Shown: positions 6,610 to 13,947 of the stretch, one piece after another
Layout of the letters: each line of letters starts with the position of its first letter
Numbering within the stretch: position 1 is the first letter of the stretch
Notes under the pieces: model-generated
The model's input: only the letters and a program-made list of their open reading frames with translations
What the model was told of the DNA's origin: nothing
Databases searched by the model: none
Position numbers and translations under genes: made by a program
From: Nostoc sp. FACHB-892
GTDB taxonomy: Bacteria; Cyanobacteriota; Cyanobacteriia; Cyanobacteriales; Nostocaceae
DNA: 64,000 nt
Direction: 5' to 3'
Assembly: GCF_014698795.1 (NCBI RefSeq)
Contig: NZ_JACJTR010000013.1
Location: forward strand, 1 to 64,000

Positions 6610-8028
6610 TCACTCCCCATTCCCAAACCACCAAGGGTCATTAGTATCGTTAGTTTTAATTAAAATAGCTTTTTTTCGCATGAACCGTTTCAGCGCTGCT
6701 GCACCCATGCGTGAGCCTCCCATACCGGAGAATTTAAAGGCGTTTTTCTCTCCCTCGTGCATGATAGCAGTAAGTGCAGCATCGTTGATACTAATACCAC
6801 CCGCATCTATCTGCTGGGCAACTTCTAAGGCTTCGGGTTCTGAGGCAAAGACAGCAGCACTCAATCCATAAATTGAGTCATTCGCTAAAGATACTGCTTC
6901 CTCAACTTTGGAAAAAGGCATTATTGGCATTATGGGGCCAAAAGTCTCTTCCGTCATCACTTTCATGGAATGATTAACTTGGGTGAGAACTGTTGGACGA
7001 CACCACCAACCCCCGCCTAAGTCTTCAATTACACCGCCGCAGTGAATTACTGCTCCCTTTTCAACTGCATCTACGAGATGGTCGCTAATAATTGCTGCTT
7101 GTCTTTGGGCAATGATGGGGCCAATTTCTCCACTTTCAACTGTGGGGTAGGCTAGTTGAAGGCGATGGGCTTTAGCTACTAGTTGATGGTAAAACTTGTC
7201 AAATATCGATTCAGCAACGTAAATCCGCTCAATTGATAAGCACGACTGTCCACTGTTGACGACGGAACCCCACAAGATTGCTGAGGTTGCTAATTCTAAA
7301 TTGGCTGATTCTAAAACGATCGCAGGGTCTTTTCCTCCTAATTCCAAAAAAGCCGGAATAAACCGTTTAGCAGCCGCTTCTGCCACTTTTCGCCCCGTTG
7401 CTACACTGCCTGTAAAGCATACCAAATCTACATTTTCAATCAAAATAGAACCGGTTTCGCCTGCTCCTTCAACAAAAGTTAAGACATCGCGCAATTCGGG
7501 AACGGCGCTGAGTGCTGTTTTCAGTGGTGCTACGAAGCGGGGAGCAATTTCACTGGGTTTGACAATGACACCACAACCCGCCAATAATGCCGGAATGGTA
7601 TCAATGGTTGACAGCAACAGTGGAAAATTCCACGGGCTAATTACCCCAACTAGAGGGTAAGGAACGGATGTTTGTTGCAATGCAATAAATGGAATTGCTG
7701 TATTTTTTGCAGAGTCTTGCAGCAAGTCCGGTGCTAACTTACACCAGCGATCAATGCTAGAGAGGAAGGAGTCTATTTCTAATACTGAGGTCGATAATCT
7801 ACCTGTATCATTTACCAAAGCCTCCGTCAAGCGATCGCGTCCTGATAATATCGCTTTTTTCCACTGCTGTAAGGCTTCAATTCTCCCCTCTAAACCCAAT
7901 TGCTGCCAGCGAACTTGCGCCCTGCGCGTGCGCTTACATTGCTGTGCCAGCAGCCTTGGGGGCGGCGGGATAATTACGTAGTCAAATTTGCCAGTTCGAG
8001 GATTGCGGACTTCTATTGGTTTTGTCAT
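6610..8028 (-). CDS. Aldehyde dehydrogenase family protein
   Basis: 472-residue NAD(P)-dependent aldehyde dehydrogenase. Visible motifs: PWNFP (cofactor pocket), KPSEIAP, FTGSVATGRKV, LELGGKDPAIV with the general-base Glu, GQSCLS with the catalytic Cys, and EETFGPIMPI near the end. The N-terminus is short and lacks a targeting signal; the C-terminus carries an extra basic tail (MRKKAILIKTNDTND). Substrate cannot be read from sequence. It lies 121 bp downstream of the nitrilase homologue on the same strand, with a heptamer repeat between, so the two may be co-transcribed. Confidence 0.93.
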   Translation of the reverse strand: MTKPIEVRNPRTGKFDYVIIPPPPRLLAQQCKRTRRAQVRWQQLGLEGRIEALQQWKKAILSGRDRLTEALVNDTGRLSTSVLEIDSFLSSIDRWCKLAPDLLQDSAKNTAIPFIALQQTSVPYPLVGVISPWNFPLLLSTIDTIPALLAGCGVIVKPSEIAPRFVAPLKTALSAVPELRDVLTFVEGAGETGSILIENVDLVCFTGSVATGRKVAEAAAKRFIPAFLELGGKDPAIVLESANLELATSAILWGSVVNSGQSCLSIERIYVAESIFDKFYHQLVAKAHRLQLAYPTVESGEIGPIIAQRQAAIISDHLVDAVEKGAVIHCGGVIEDLGGGWWCRPTVLTQVNHSMKVMTEETFGPIMPIMPFSKVEEAVSLANDSIYGLSAAVFASEPEALEVAQQIDAGGISINDAALTAIMHEGEKNAFKFSGMGGSRMGAAALKRFMRKKAILIKTNDTNDPWWFGNGE

Positions 8029-8085
8029 TTGTCATTGGTCATTGTCATTAGTCATTGATCATTAGTAATTGGGCATTGGGCATAG
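8027..8085. repeat. Heptamer tandem repeat (GTCATTN)n
   Basis: Degenerate heptanucleotide repeat built on GTCATTG / GTCATTA, followed by GGGCATTGGGCAT. This is a typical short tandemly repeated repetitive sequence of heterocystous cyanobacteria. It begins within the start of the aldehyde dehydrogenase gene and fills the gap to the nitrilase gene. Confidence 0.7.
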
Positions 8086-8149
8086 AGAAAGAGGAGGCAG
8101 AAGTTGTTTAATATTGAATTTTGAATTGATTTGCTCCCTATTCCCCAAT

Positions 8150-9193
8150 TCAAATTATCCTCAATTGGATTAAGCGCTCAATGGTGGCTTGCTGCGTTTG
8201 GAGGAAGTGTTTGCGGTCTACTTCTTTTTCCAGCATAGTATTAGGGGGGTAAAAGTGTGATTGGCGATAACTTTCGGCGTATAGCTCAAATCGTTGGCGT
8301 GCAAGTAAATTATTTAACCCCGGTCGGCGGCGATCGCGGCGTAATGCTCCTAAATCAATCTCGGCAAATGCTGCCATGCTTTCACCTGCACCTGTTTCTG
8401 CTAATATGATTCCGCGATGGTCAATGATTTTAGAACCACCATCAGCCGAAGCAATAGGGATAGCAATATTAGCGATGCCTGCGGTATTAGCTGAAACCAC
8501 GTATGCCATATTTTCGACAGCGCGAGTAATTTTTGCCGCGTCCTTGGGGGTAAGGTTTTTGTTATACACTTCTGAGGTGGAATGGACAAAAATTTCTGCT
8601 CCTCGCATCGCCAGACACCGCGCCACTTCTGGATACAAAATTTCTTCTGATGCTAAGGCTGCCAAATTACCGATCGCAGTTTTGGCTACGGGGAAAACTC
8701 CTTCTAAACCATAGCAGTCAAGATATTTATCCCAAACATCATGGGGAGTGGGGGCAAATAAGGAATTCAGCCGCCGATATCGCAAAACAATTGAACCAGA
8801 GGGGTCAAGAATAAAGCAGGTTTGAAAGTACAATCCGGGAAAGTTGGGGTCAACTTCGTAGGCGTTACCAGCTAAAAATATTTTATGGTTTTGGGCAATT
8901 TTACCAAGTGCCTCATACTCAGCACCAGCCATTTCTATACAAGCTTTTTCTGCCCATCCTGGTAAAGAATCTCCCATCGGGAAACCAGTAAGGAAATATT
9001 CTGGCAGTACAATTAAACGACAATCGAAGCCAATGAAAGCGATACTGGCAGCGATTTGTTGAGCTAGGCGGTTGATGGAGTTTTGCATGAGCGATCGCAC
9101 TTGTTGGCGATCGCTTGCTTGGTTGATTGCATGACAGGTAACTTGCAGTGCCAAAGCGCGGAATGAGTCTAGATTATCAGTGTTATTGTCCAA
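8150..9193 (-). CDS. Nitrilase-superfamily protein lacking catalytic Cys and Lys
   Basis: 347 residues with the carbon-nitrogen hydrolase fold. The catalytic Glu is present (Glu65 in IVLPEYFLTGFP), and GNLAALASEEILYPEVARCL matches the normal 'CYD..FPE..R.L' elbow. In that alignment the nucleophile Cys is Ser182 and the general Lys (normally YRK) is Arg141 (VLRYRRLN). Family knowledge says Glu, Lys and Cys are all needed for amide or nitrile hydrolysis. This is therefore probably a non-classical enzyme or a pseudoenzyme. It lies upstream of the aldehyde dehydrogenase on the same strand; part of its 5' end is copied at 10371-10412. Confidence 0.85.
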   Translation of the reverse strand: MDNNTDNLDSFRALALQVTCHAINQASDRQQVRSLMQNSINRLAQQIAASIAFIGFDCRLIVLPEYFLTGFPMGDSLPGWAEKACIEMAGAEYEALGKIAQNHKIFLAGNAYEVDPNFPGLYFQTCFILDPSGSIVLRYRRLNSLFAPTPHDVWDKYLDCYGLEGVFPVAKTAIGNLAALASEEILYPEVARCLAMRGAEIFVHSTSEVYNKNLTPKDAAKITRAVENMAYVVSANTAGIANIAIPIASADGGSKIIDHRGIILAETGAGESMAAFAEIDLGALRRDRRRPGLNNLLARQRFELYAESYRQSHFYPPNTMLEKEVDRKHFLQTQQATIERLIQLRII

Positions 9194-9227
9194 AATTGCT
9201 TACCAAATTTTATAGAATGCTATGCCT

Positions 9228-9247
9228 AGGTTGGGCTACGCCTACAC
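9228..9247. repeat. GGTTGGGCTACGCCTACAC repeat
   Basis: Single copy of the dispersed GGGCTACGCCTAC repeat just upstream of the nitrilase-homologue start codon. Confidence 0.5.
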
Positions 9248-9249
9248 TA

Positions 9250-9296
9250 CCCTAGAGCGATCGTACAAGTTTATACGTCAATTCAGATAGCAGAAA
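9250..9296 (-). pseudogene. Duplicated 3'-end remnant of the RCCR-like gene
   Basis: On the minus strand this reads SELTYKLVRSL and stop, close to the end of the RCCR homologue at 10475-11242 (SELADKLVRSL). The 21 bases AGAGCGATCGTACAAGTTTAT (9254-9274) occur again at 10501-10521. It is a broken partial copy lying directly upstream of the nitrilase homologue. Confidence 0.75.
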
Positions 9297-9415
9297 ACGA
9301 TGATAATTTACGAGTTCAAAGTTAAACAATATGTGCAATAGATGATGCTATTGTTTGCTTCTCCTGTCTTTGGATAAACTTAATTTAATATAGAGAACTC
9401 CAGGGAGAAGAGAGA

Positions 9416-10345
9416 ATGTCAAATTTCCCCGATCGCACAGAATCAAACACCGATAAAGTCTTACTCATCGGAGTTACTGGCGGCACAGGTGGAAATGTCG
9501 TCAAGGGATTTCTTGAACAGAAAGTTACGAACCTGCGAGTCATCACTAGAGAAATTGACCTTAATCGTCCAACTCTTGCAAAACTCAACGATGCCGGAGT
9601 TGAACTGGTAAAAGCCAACCTTGACGATGAAACCTCTCTCATAGCAGCCTTTACAGGAATTTCGGCTGTTTACTGCCACGCTACTTCTGCGGACTCCGCT
9701 AAAATTGACCCGCTAGAGGTGGAGAGAGCAAGGCGAGTTGCACAAGTAGCTAAACAGGCTGATATTAAGCACTTTGTCTACAATTCCGCAGGTGGGGCAG
9801 ACAGAAATTCAGAAATCCCCCGCATAGAGCAAAAGTATCAAGTAGAGAAAATTCTCAAAGCAGCTGGCTTACCGACTACCATGTTGCGAGCTTGCTTGTT
9901 TATGGAGGAGTTTTGGAAGAAGTACACGCGACCTTCCATCCTCAAAGGTAGTTTCCCATTTTCCATTCAACCAAACAAGCCCCTTCATCTAATTACAACC
10001 AAGGACATGGGCCGCGTTGCTGCCTACGTCATTAAACATCCCACCAAGTATATTGGCCAAGAAATTGAGCTAGCTGGAGATGTGCTGACTCCTCTTGGGA
10101 TGGCAGAGGCATTCTCCCAAGCGCAGGGGATGAAAGTTGTCTACAAAGAGACACCCGCCTGGATTTTCTTACTCTTGCTGCAAAAGGAACTTTTCGATTT
10201 GATTCAGTGGTATCGCAAGCAAGGTTATCAAGCCGATGTTCAGCATTTACGAGAAGAGGAGTTTCCTGGACTTCTGACCACATTTAGAGAGTTTCTGGCA
10301 GAAACCAACTGGGTAAATCCGGAACTTACCTATGAGAGTCTGTGA
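9416..10345 (+). CDS. NmrA-like NAD(P)-binding protein (atypical SDR)
   Basis: 309-residue Rossmann-fold protein of the NmrA / atypical short-chain reductase group. The dinucleotide-binding loop is GVTGGTGGNVV (about residues 19-29), followed by VITRE, KANLDDETSL and the active-site-like HFVYNSAGGADRN region. No YxxxK dyad in classic position is evident, so it may be a redox sensor or an atypical reductase. A good Shine-Dalgarno (GGAGAAG) precedes ATG 9416. It is the only + gene in this cluster and is flanked by duplicated fragments of its neighbours, which suggests it was inserted between them. Confidence 0.85.
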   Translation: MSNFPDRTESNTDKVLLIGVTGGTGGNVVKGFLEQKVTNLRVITREIDLNRPTLAKLNDAGVELVKANLDDETSLIAAFTGISAVYCHATSADSAKIDPLEVERARRVAQVAKQADIKHFVYNSAGGADRNSEIPRIEQKYQVEKILKAAGLPTTMLRACLFMEEFWKKYTRPSILKGSFPFSIQPNKPLHLITTKDMGRVAAYVIKHPTKYIGQEIELAGDVLTPLGMAEAFSQAQGMKVVYKETPAWIFLLLLQKELFDLIQWYRKQGYQADVQHLREEEFPGLLTTFREFLAETNWVNPELTYESL

Positions 10346-10370
10346 TCAGATTAGTACACTGTGGCAAAAG

Positions 10371-10412
10371 TAGGCGGTTATGGAGTTTTGCATGGCAGGT
10401 AACTTGCAGTGC
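10371..10412 (-). pseudogene. Duplicated 5' remnant of the nitrilase-homologue gene
   Basis: The + strand text TAGGCGGTTATGGAGTTTTG, then CATGGCAGGTAACTTGCAGT, matches two pieces of the nitrilase-homologue 5' region (9065-9089 and 9129-9151), with about 40 intervening bases lost. It is a truncated copy with no coding capacity. Confidence 0.75.
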
Positions 10413-10451
10413 TACCCGGTACGATTCTGGATTAATGGGCATGGGACTAAG

Positions 10452-10486
10452 GACAAATGACAAATGACCAATGACTAATGACTAAT
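10452..10486. repeat. Heptamer tandem repeat (AATGACY)n
   Basis: About five copies of a 7-bp unit (ACAAATG, ACAAATG, ACCAATG, ACTAATG, ACTAATT) immediately before and overlapping the 3' end of the RCCR-like gene. It is the inverse of the GTCATTN repeat at 8027-8085. Confidence 0.7.
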
Positions 10487-11242
10487 TCGATCGCCACCCC
10501 AGAGCGATCGTACAAGTTTATCTGCCAACTCAGAACCAAACATCTGTGTGACAAATTTATTACCTGGATCACGTTCAGCACTGGTACGGCGTAGCGCCAA
10601 ATCACGAGATGCTAAAGTGGTGCGTACATCTTCTGGCACAAGTTCAGCTGCATCTACCCAAGTTAGCCAGCGATCAAGGGTTTCATGTGCAAGTGTACGA
10701 GTTAGTTCAAGAGTATCAAAAGTAGGTGCGCCCGTGTAACACAAGCTAACAGGCGATTGAAATAGGCGAAGATACAGACTTGTGCTGGTAAATACCTTGA
10801 GGCGCGAATCGTCTTGTAACTTTAAGAATGTTTGGTTAACTGGTTCATAGTAGCGATCGAGATATGCTAAATCGGTTAAAAGCTCAGTCCGGGGAATGTA
10901 ATCTATATAAAAGAAAATATTCGGAAGTGTGCTAAACCCAAAAGCCAAATGAGGAACCTGAATATGCGATTTCAACCATGTAGTGAGACGCACGCTGCTA
11001 AAGTTTGATTTTTCAGGGTTTCCTAGCCACGAATGAACTAGCCAGTCAACTTCTTCTCCGGAAAAAGCGGTAAGCGAACCCTTTATATTACCATCGAGAC
11101 TGCTGTATTGCTGCAAATTTTCTACAGAAGGGTCTGGATGTAATTGAAAACGAGCTTCTAGTTTTTGGTAGAGTTCCTTTGTAATTCCCCACAACTGATC
11201 AAATACAGCTTTATTGTTTAAATCTGTTGGTTGCTTAGTCAT
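10475..11242 (-). CDS. Red chlorophyll catabolite reductase (RCCR) family protein
   Basis: About 255 residues from ATG 11242 (MTKQPTDLNNKAVFDQLW); the open frame extends to 11341, but the extension looks unlike family members. Conserved features recalled from plant RCCR: LPNIFFYIDYIPRTEL, DLAYLDRYYEPV, TSLYLRLFQSPVS, the late RDLALRR and EDD-like ERDPGN, then FVTQMFGSELADKLV. In plants RCCR is a ferredoxin-dependent reductase that opens chlorophyll breakdown to colourless catabolites; the fold is that of bilin reductases. In a cyanobacterium the substrate is uncertain (a linear tetrapyrrole is plausible). No clear ribosome site is visible for either start. Confidence 0.82.
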   Translation of the reverse strand: MTKQPTDLNNKAVFDQLWGITKELYQKLEARFQLHPDPSVENLQQYSSLDGNIKGSLTAFSGEEVDWLVHSWLGNPEKSNFSSVRLTTWLKSHIQVPHLAFGFSTLPNIFFYIDYIPRTELLTDLAYLDRYYEPVNQTFLKLQDDSRLKVFTSTSLYLRLFQSPVSLCYTGAPTFDTLELTRTLAHETLDRWLTWVDAAELVPEDVRTTLASRDLALRRTSAERDPGNKFVTQMFGSELADKLVRSLWGGDRISH

Positions 11243-11342
11243 AGTTTGAGTTTGCGGCTTTCTATAAACTTTATATTTAGTTTGACATTTTCTGGTGTCT
11301 AGCTCGTTGCCTGTATCACGCAACGCATTCATCCAATTCAAA

Positions 11343-11716
11343 ACTGTGGGAAACAGCCCATCAACTAAACCATGATAAAGCTATTGCAGCAACATCCTTA
11401 AGTAGATGGGCATATTGAACAAGAAGTCAGAAGTCATAATCAAGACGCTCTCTAAGATATGCTGCGCCCTTGGCGTACCCCTACAGTCTCGTAGAGAAAA
11501 GAAGGCTTTACGCTGCGCTATCAGTGGGGGATTCAGACCCGCCACTGTCTTCTTGCCTTTACTCTAATTTCAGTAATAATACTGGAACTTTATGCAAAAT
11601 AGGTTGAATTATACTTAATTATAAAAATAAAAATAATTTTGTCGGTAAATATAGACAAATTAAAAGAAAAACAAATATTAATAAGTTAGTTATTTTATTA
11701 AAAATAAAATATAGAT
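11343..11716. other. Intergenic region without recognised gene
   Basis: The 5' half carries degenerate cyanobacterial repeat text (CTTGGCGTACCCCTACAGTCTCGTAGAG and ACGCTGCGCTATCAGTGGGGG). The 3' half (from about 11580) is very AT-rich and presumably holds the promoter for the COQ4-like gene. I see no gene or clear operator. Confidence 0.5.
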
Positions 11717-12208
11717 ATGGCTTTTGATTTGAATGAAGCTTTTCAACTAGACATAGCTCAAATGAATTTAAAGGAAGTACATTCAGTAGTATTTAGTTTA
11801 CATAAACCAAAAATTCCTTTTGTAATTTGGGTGCTAGAGAACCCTAATAGTCTATTAGCATTACCTGGAAAAATTAGTTTGCGCCATCATGATTATATTC
11901 ATATACTTTTAGGTAGAGGTATTTCTTCTAAAGATGAAGCTTTTGTGATTGGATTTACAATGGGTAATGACTTAAAGACTAATAAACTACATTTATTCAT
12001 TTACAAAGTTTTTGCTAAATTTTTATATCCACATCCTTATAAGTTTTCCGCAATAGATTTAATAAATTTCAATCTAGGTTTTATGTATGGTAGAAGAATT
12101 AAAGTAAAACAAATAAATGAGATCAACTTTGAAATCTACCAAAATGAAACTACAGGCTTTTTAAGAAATCTTTTCGGTATTAATACTGATGAAATAAAAC
12201 TTATTTAA
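11717..12208 (+). CDS. Small protein with COQ4-type HDxxH-x11-E motif
   Basis: 163 residues, soluble, AT-rich. Residues 58-74 read HDYIHILLGRGISSKDE, giving His58-Asp59-xx-His62-x11-Glu74. This is the exact spacing of the metal-binding motif of COQ4, the eukaryotic and proteobacterial coenzyme Q biosynthesis factor (human HDMLHTLLG...GE). The following AFVIGFTMGN helix also fits that fold. The rest is not similar enough for me to assign function. Cyanobacteria make plastoquinone rather than ubiquinone, so another quinone or lipid substrate would be needed. It is followed 55 bp later by a sensor kinase on the same strand. Confidence 0.7.
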   Translation: MAFDLNEAFQLDIAQMNLKEVHSVVFSLHKPKIPFVIWVLENPNSLLALPGKISLRHHDYIHILLGRGISSKDEAFVIGFTMGNDLKTNKLHLFIYKVFAKFLYPHPYKFSAIDLINFNLGFMYGRRIKVKQINEINFEIYQNETTGFLRNLFGINTDEIKLI

Positions 12209-12263
12209 TAGTATTAATTTTTGTTATTAGTTAATTACCGTATATCGAAAAAATACTATCAAA

Positions 12264-13868
12264 ATGCACCTACCTAATAAACTAAGATTCGTTCCCTCTC
12301 AAATAGTAACTGTAACAGTACTTCTGACATTATTCCTATTTATTCCTCAAATTTGGCTCAATTGGGAAGCCTATTATAACTTTAATAGTATTACTAAACA
12401 TGAATTTAAACTCCAAATGCTGAGTGATGAAATTACTTATCTTGATGAAGTATTAACAATGTCAGCACGTATGAATGCTGCTACAGGAAACTTTCTTTGG
12501 GAAGAACGATATCGACAATTTGAACCTAAACTCGATATTGCTATTAAAGAATCTATTAAACTTGCTCCTCAAGTATATGAAAATGAGGATACCAAAAAAG
12601 TTGATGCCGCTAACCAGCGCTTAGTTGCAATGGAATATAAATCTTTTGAATTAGTTAAAAACAATCAACAAGAGACAGCACAGCTACTACTTTTCAACCA
12701 AGAGTATGAAAACCAAAAACAAATTTATGCTGATGGTGTTGCTAAAAGAAAGCGTAATATATCACTTCAGTTACAGCAGAGAGTTGATGATTATTACAAA
12801 AGAATATTTTGGACATTTTTAGAATCTATTATAAGTTTAGCAATGCTGATTCCGGCATGGCTTTTCGTGTTGCGTTTATTACAGCAATACTTAAAAGCTA
12901 AAAAAATTGCTCAAGCCGCCTTAGAAGAAACAAATTGTAAGTTGGAAATGCAAGTTGCTGAGAGAACTGCAAAATTACAATACAAAAATTTCCAATTAAA
13001 ACAGACACTGCAAGAACTGCAACACGCTCAAGTACAACTTATTCAAACTGAAAAAATGTCCTCATTAGGTCAGCTAGTTGCTGGTGTTGCTCATGAAATC
13101 AATAATCCAGTTAATTTTATTTATGGTAATGTGATGCATCTTAGAGAATATAGTCAGCAATTACTAAATTTAATTAACCTGTATCAGCAACATAATTTTA
13201 ATTACAACCCAGAAATAATTAATCTGATTGATGAAATAGATTTAGAGTTTATTGTTGATGATATGCCAAAAGTATTATCCTCAATGGCACTTGGCACTGA
13301 CCGCATTCGCGAAATTGTGCTAACTTTGCGTAATTTTTCGCGTCTTGATGAAGCAGAAATGAAACCTGTTGATATTCATGAAGGAATTAATAGCACACTA
13401 TTAATTTTACAGTATCGTCTTAAAGAAAAGCATAATAAGCAGGAAATCGCAATAATCAAAGATTATGGTAATTTACCTCTCGTTGAATGTTATGCAGGAG
13501 GATTAAATCAGGTAGTTATGAATATTTTTAGTAATGCTATTGATGCTTTAAGTGAATGGGAAACAGAGTGTTTAGAAGGAGAAGATAAAAAACACCTTAG
13601 CTCTATTATTGTCCATACTCAGGTTAAGAATGAAGAGTGTGTGATTATTAGTATTAAAGATAATGGGCCAGGAATAACAGAAAAAGTTAAGGATAAATTG
13701 TTTGACCCTTTCTTTACTACTAAACCTATAGGTAAAGGTACTGGCTTAGGATTATCTATTAGTTACCAAATTATAGTAGAGAAGCACAAGGGACAGATAA
13801 ACTGTATTTCTGCGCCTGGTAAGGGTACAGAGTTTGTGATTGAAATTCCTATTAAGCAGGCACGGTAA
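12264..13868 (+). CDS. Membrane sensor histidine kinase
   Basis: 534 residues. One membrane helix at about 13-32, a helical extracytoplasmic sensor of about 150 residues (33-185, CHASE3/four-helix-bundle-like), and a second helix at about 186-207. A coiled coil (208-260) follows, then HisKA with His277 in GVAHEINNPVNFIYGN. The ATPase domain has N-box NAIDAL, DNGPGIT and GTGLGLSISY. No receiver domain is fused and no response regulator is adjacent, so its partner is unknown. The C-terminal 270 residues closely resemble the kinase core at 37882-40389. Spacing of 55 bp suggests co-transcription with the COQ4-like gene. Confidence 0.93.
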   Translation: MHLPNKLRFVPSQIVTVTVLLTLFLFIPQIWLNWEAYYNFNSITKHEFKLQMLSDEITYLDEVLTMSARMNAATGNFLWEERYRQFEPKLDIAIKESIKLAPQVYENEDTKKVDAANQRLVAMEYKSFELVKNNQQETAQLLLFNQEYENQKQIYADGVAKRKRNISLQLQQRVDDYYKRIFWTFLESIISLAMLIPAWLFVLRLLQQYLKAKKIAQAALEETNCKLEMQVAERTAKLQYKNFQLKQTLQELQHAQVQLIQTEKMSSLGQLVAGVAHEINNPVNFIYGNVMHLREYSQQLLNLINLYQQHNFNYNPEIINLIDEIDLEFIVDDMPKVLSSMALGTDRIREIVLTLRNFSRLDEAEMKPVDIHEGINSTLLILQYRLKEKHNKQEIAIIKDYGNLPLVECYAGGLNQVVMNIFSNAIDALSEWETECLEGEDKKHLSSIIVHTQVKNEECVIISIKDNGPGITEKVKDKLFDPFFTTKPIGKGTGLGLSISYQIIVEKHKGQINCISAPGKGTEFVIEIPIKQAR

Positions 13869-13947
13869 GCAAATATATTAATTAACAAAGCCAAATAGTA
13901 TGTCTAAATAATATAATGCCGACAACTATGGGTTCTATGCTATCTCT

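Noticed and set aside
6425..6634. 69-codon minus ORF after the Uma2 gene
   Set aside because: Runs through a dispersed repeat and overlaps the aldehyde dehydrogenase 3' end; no family likeness.
7256..7660. 134-codon + ORF inside the aldehyde dehydrogenase gene
   Set aside because: Antisense shadow; composition lacks protein-like features.
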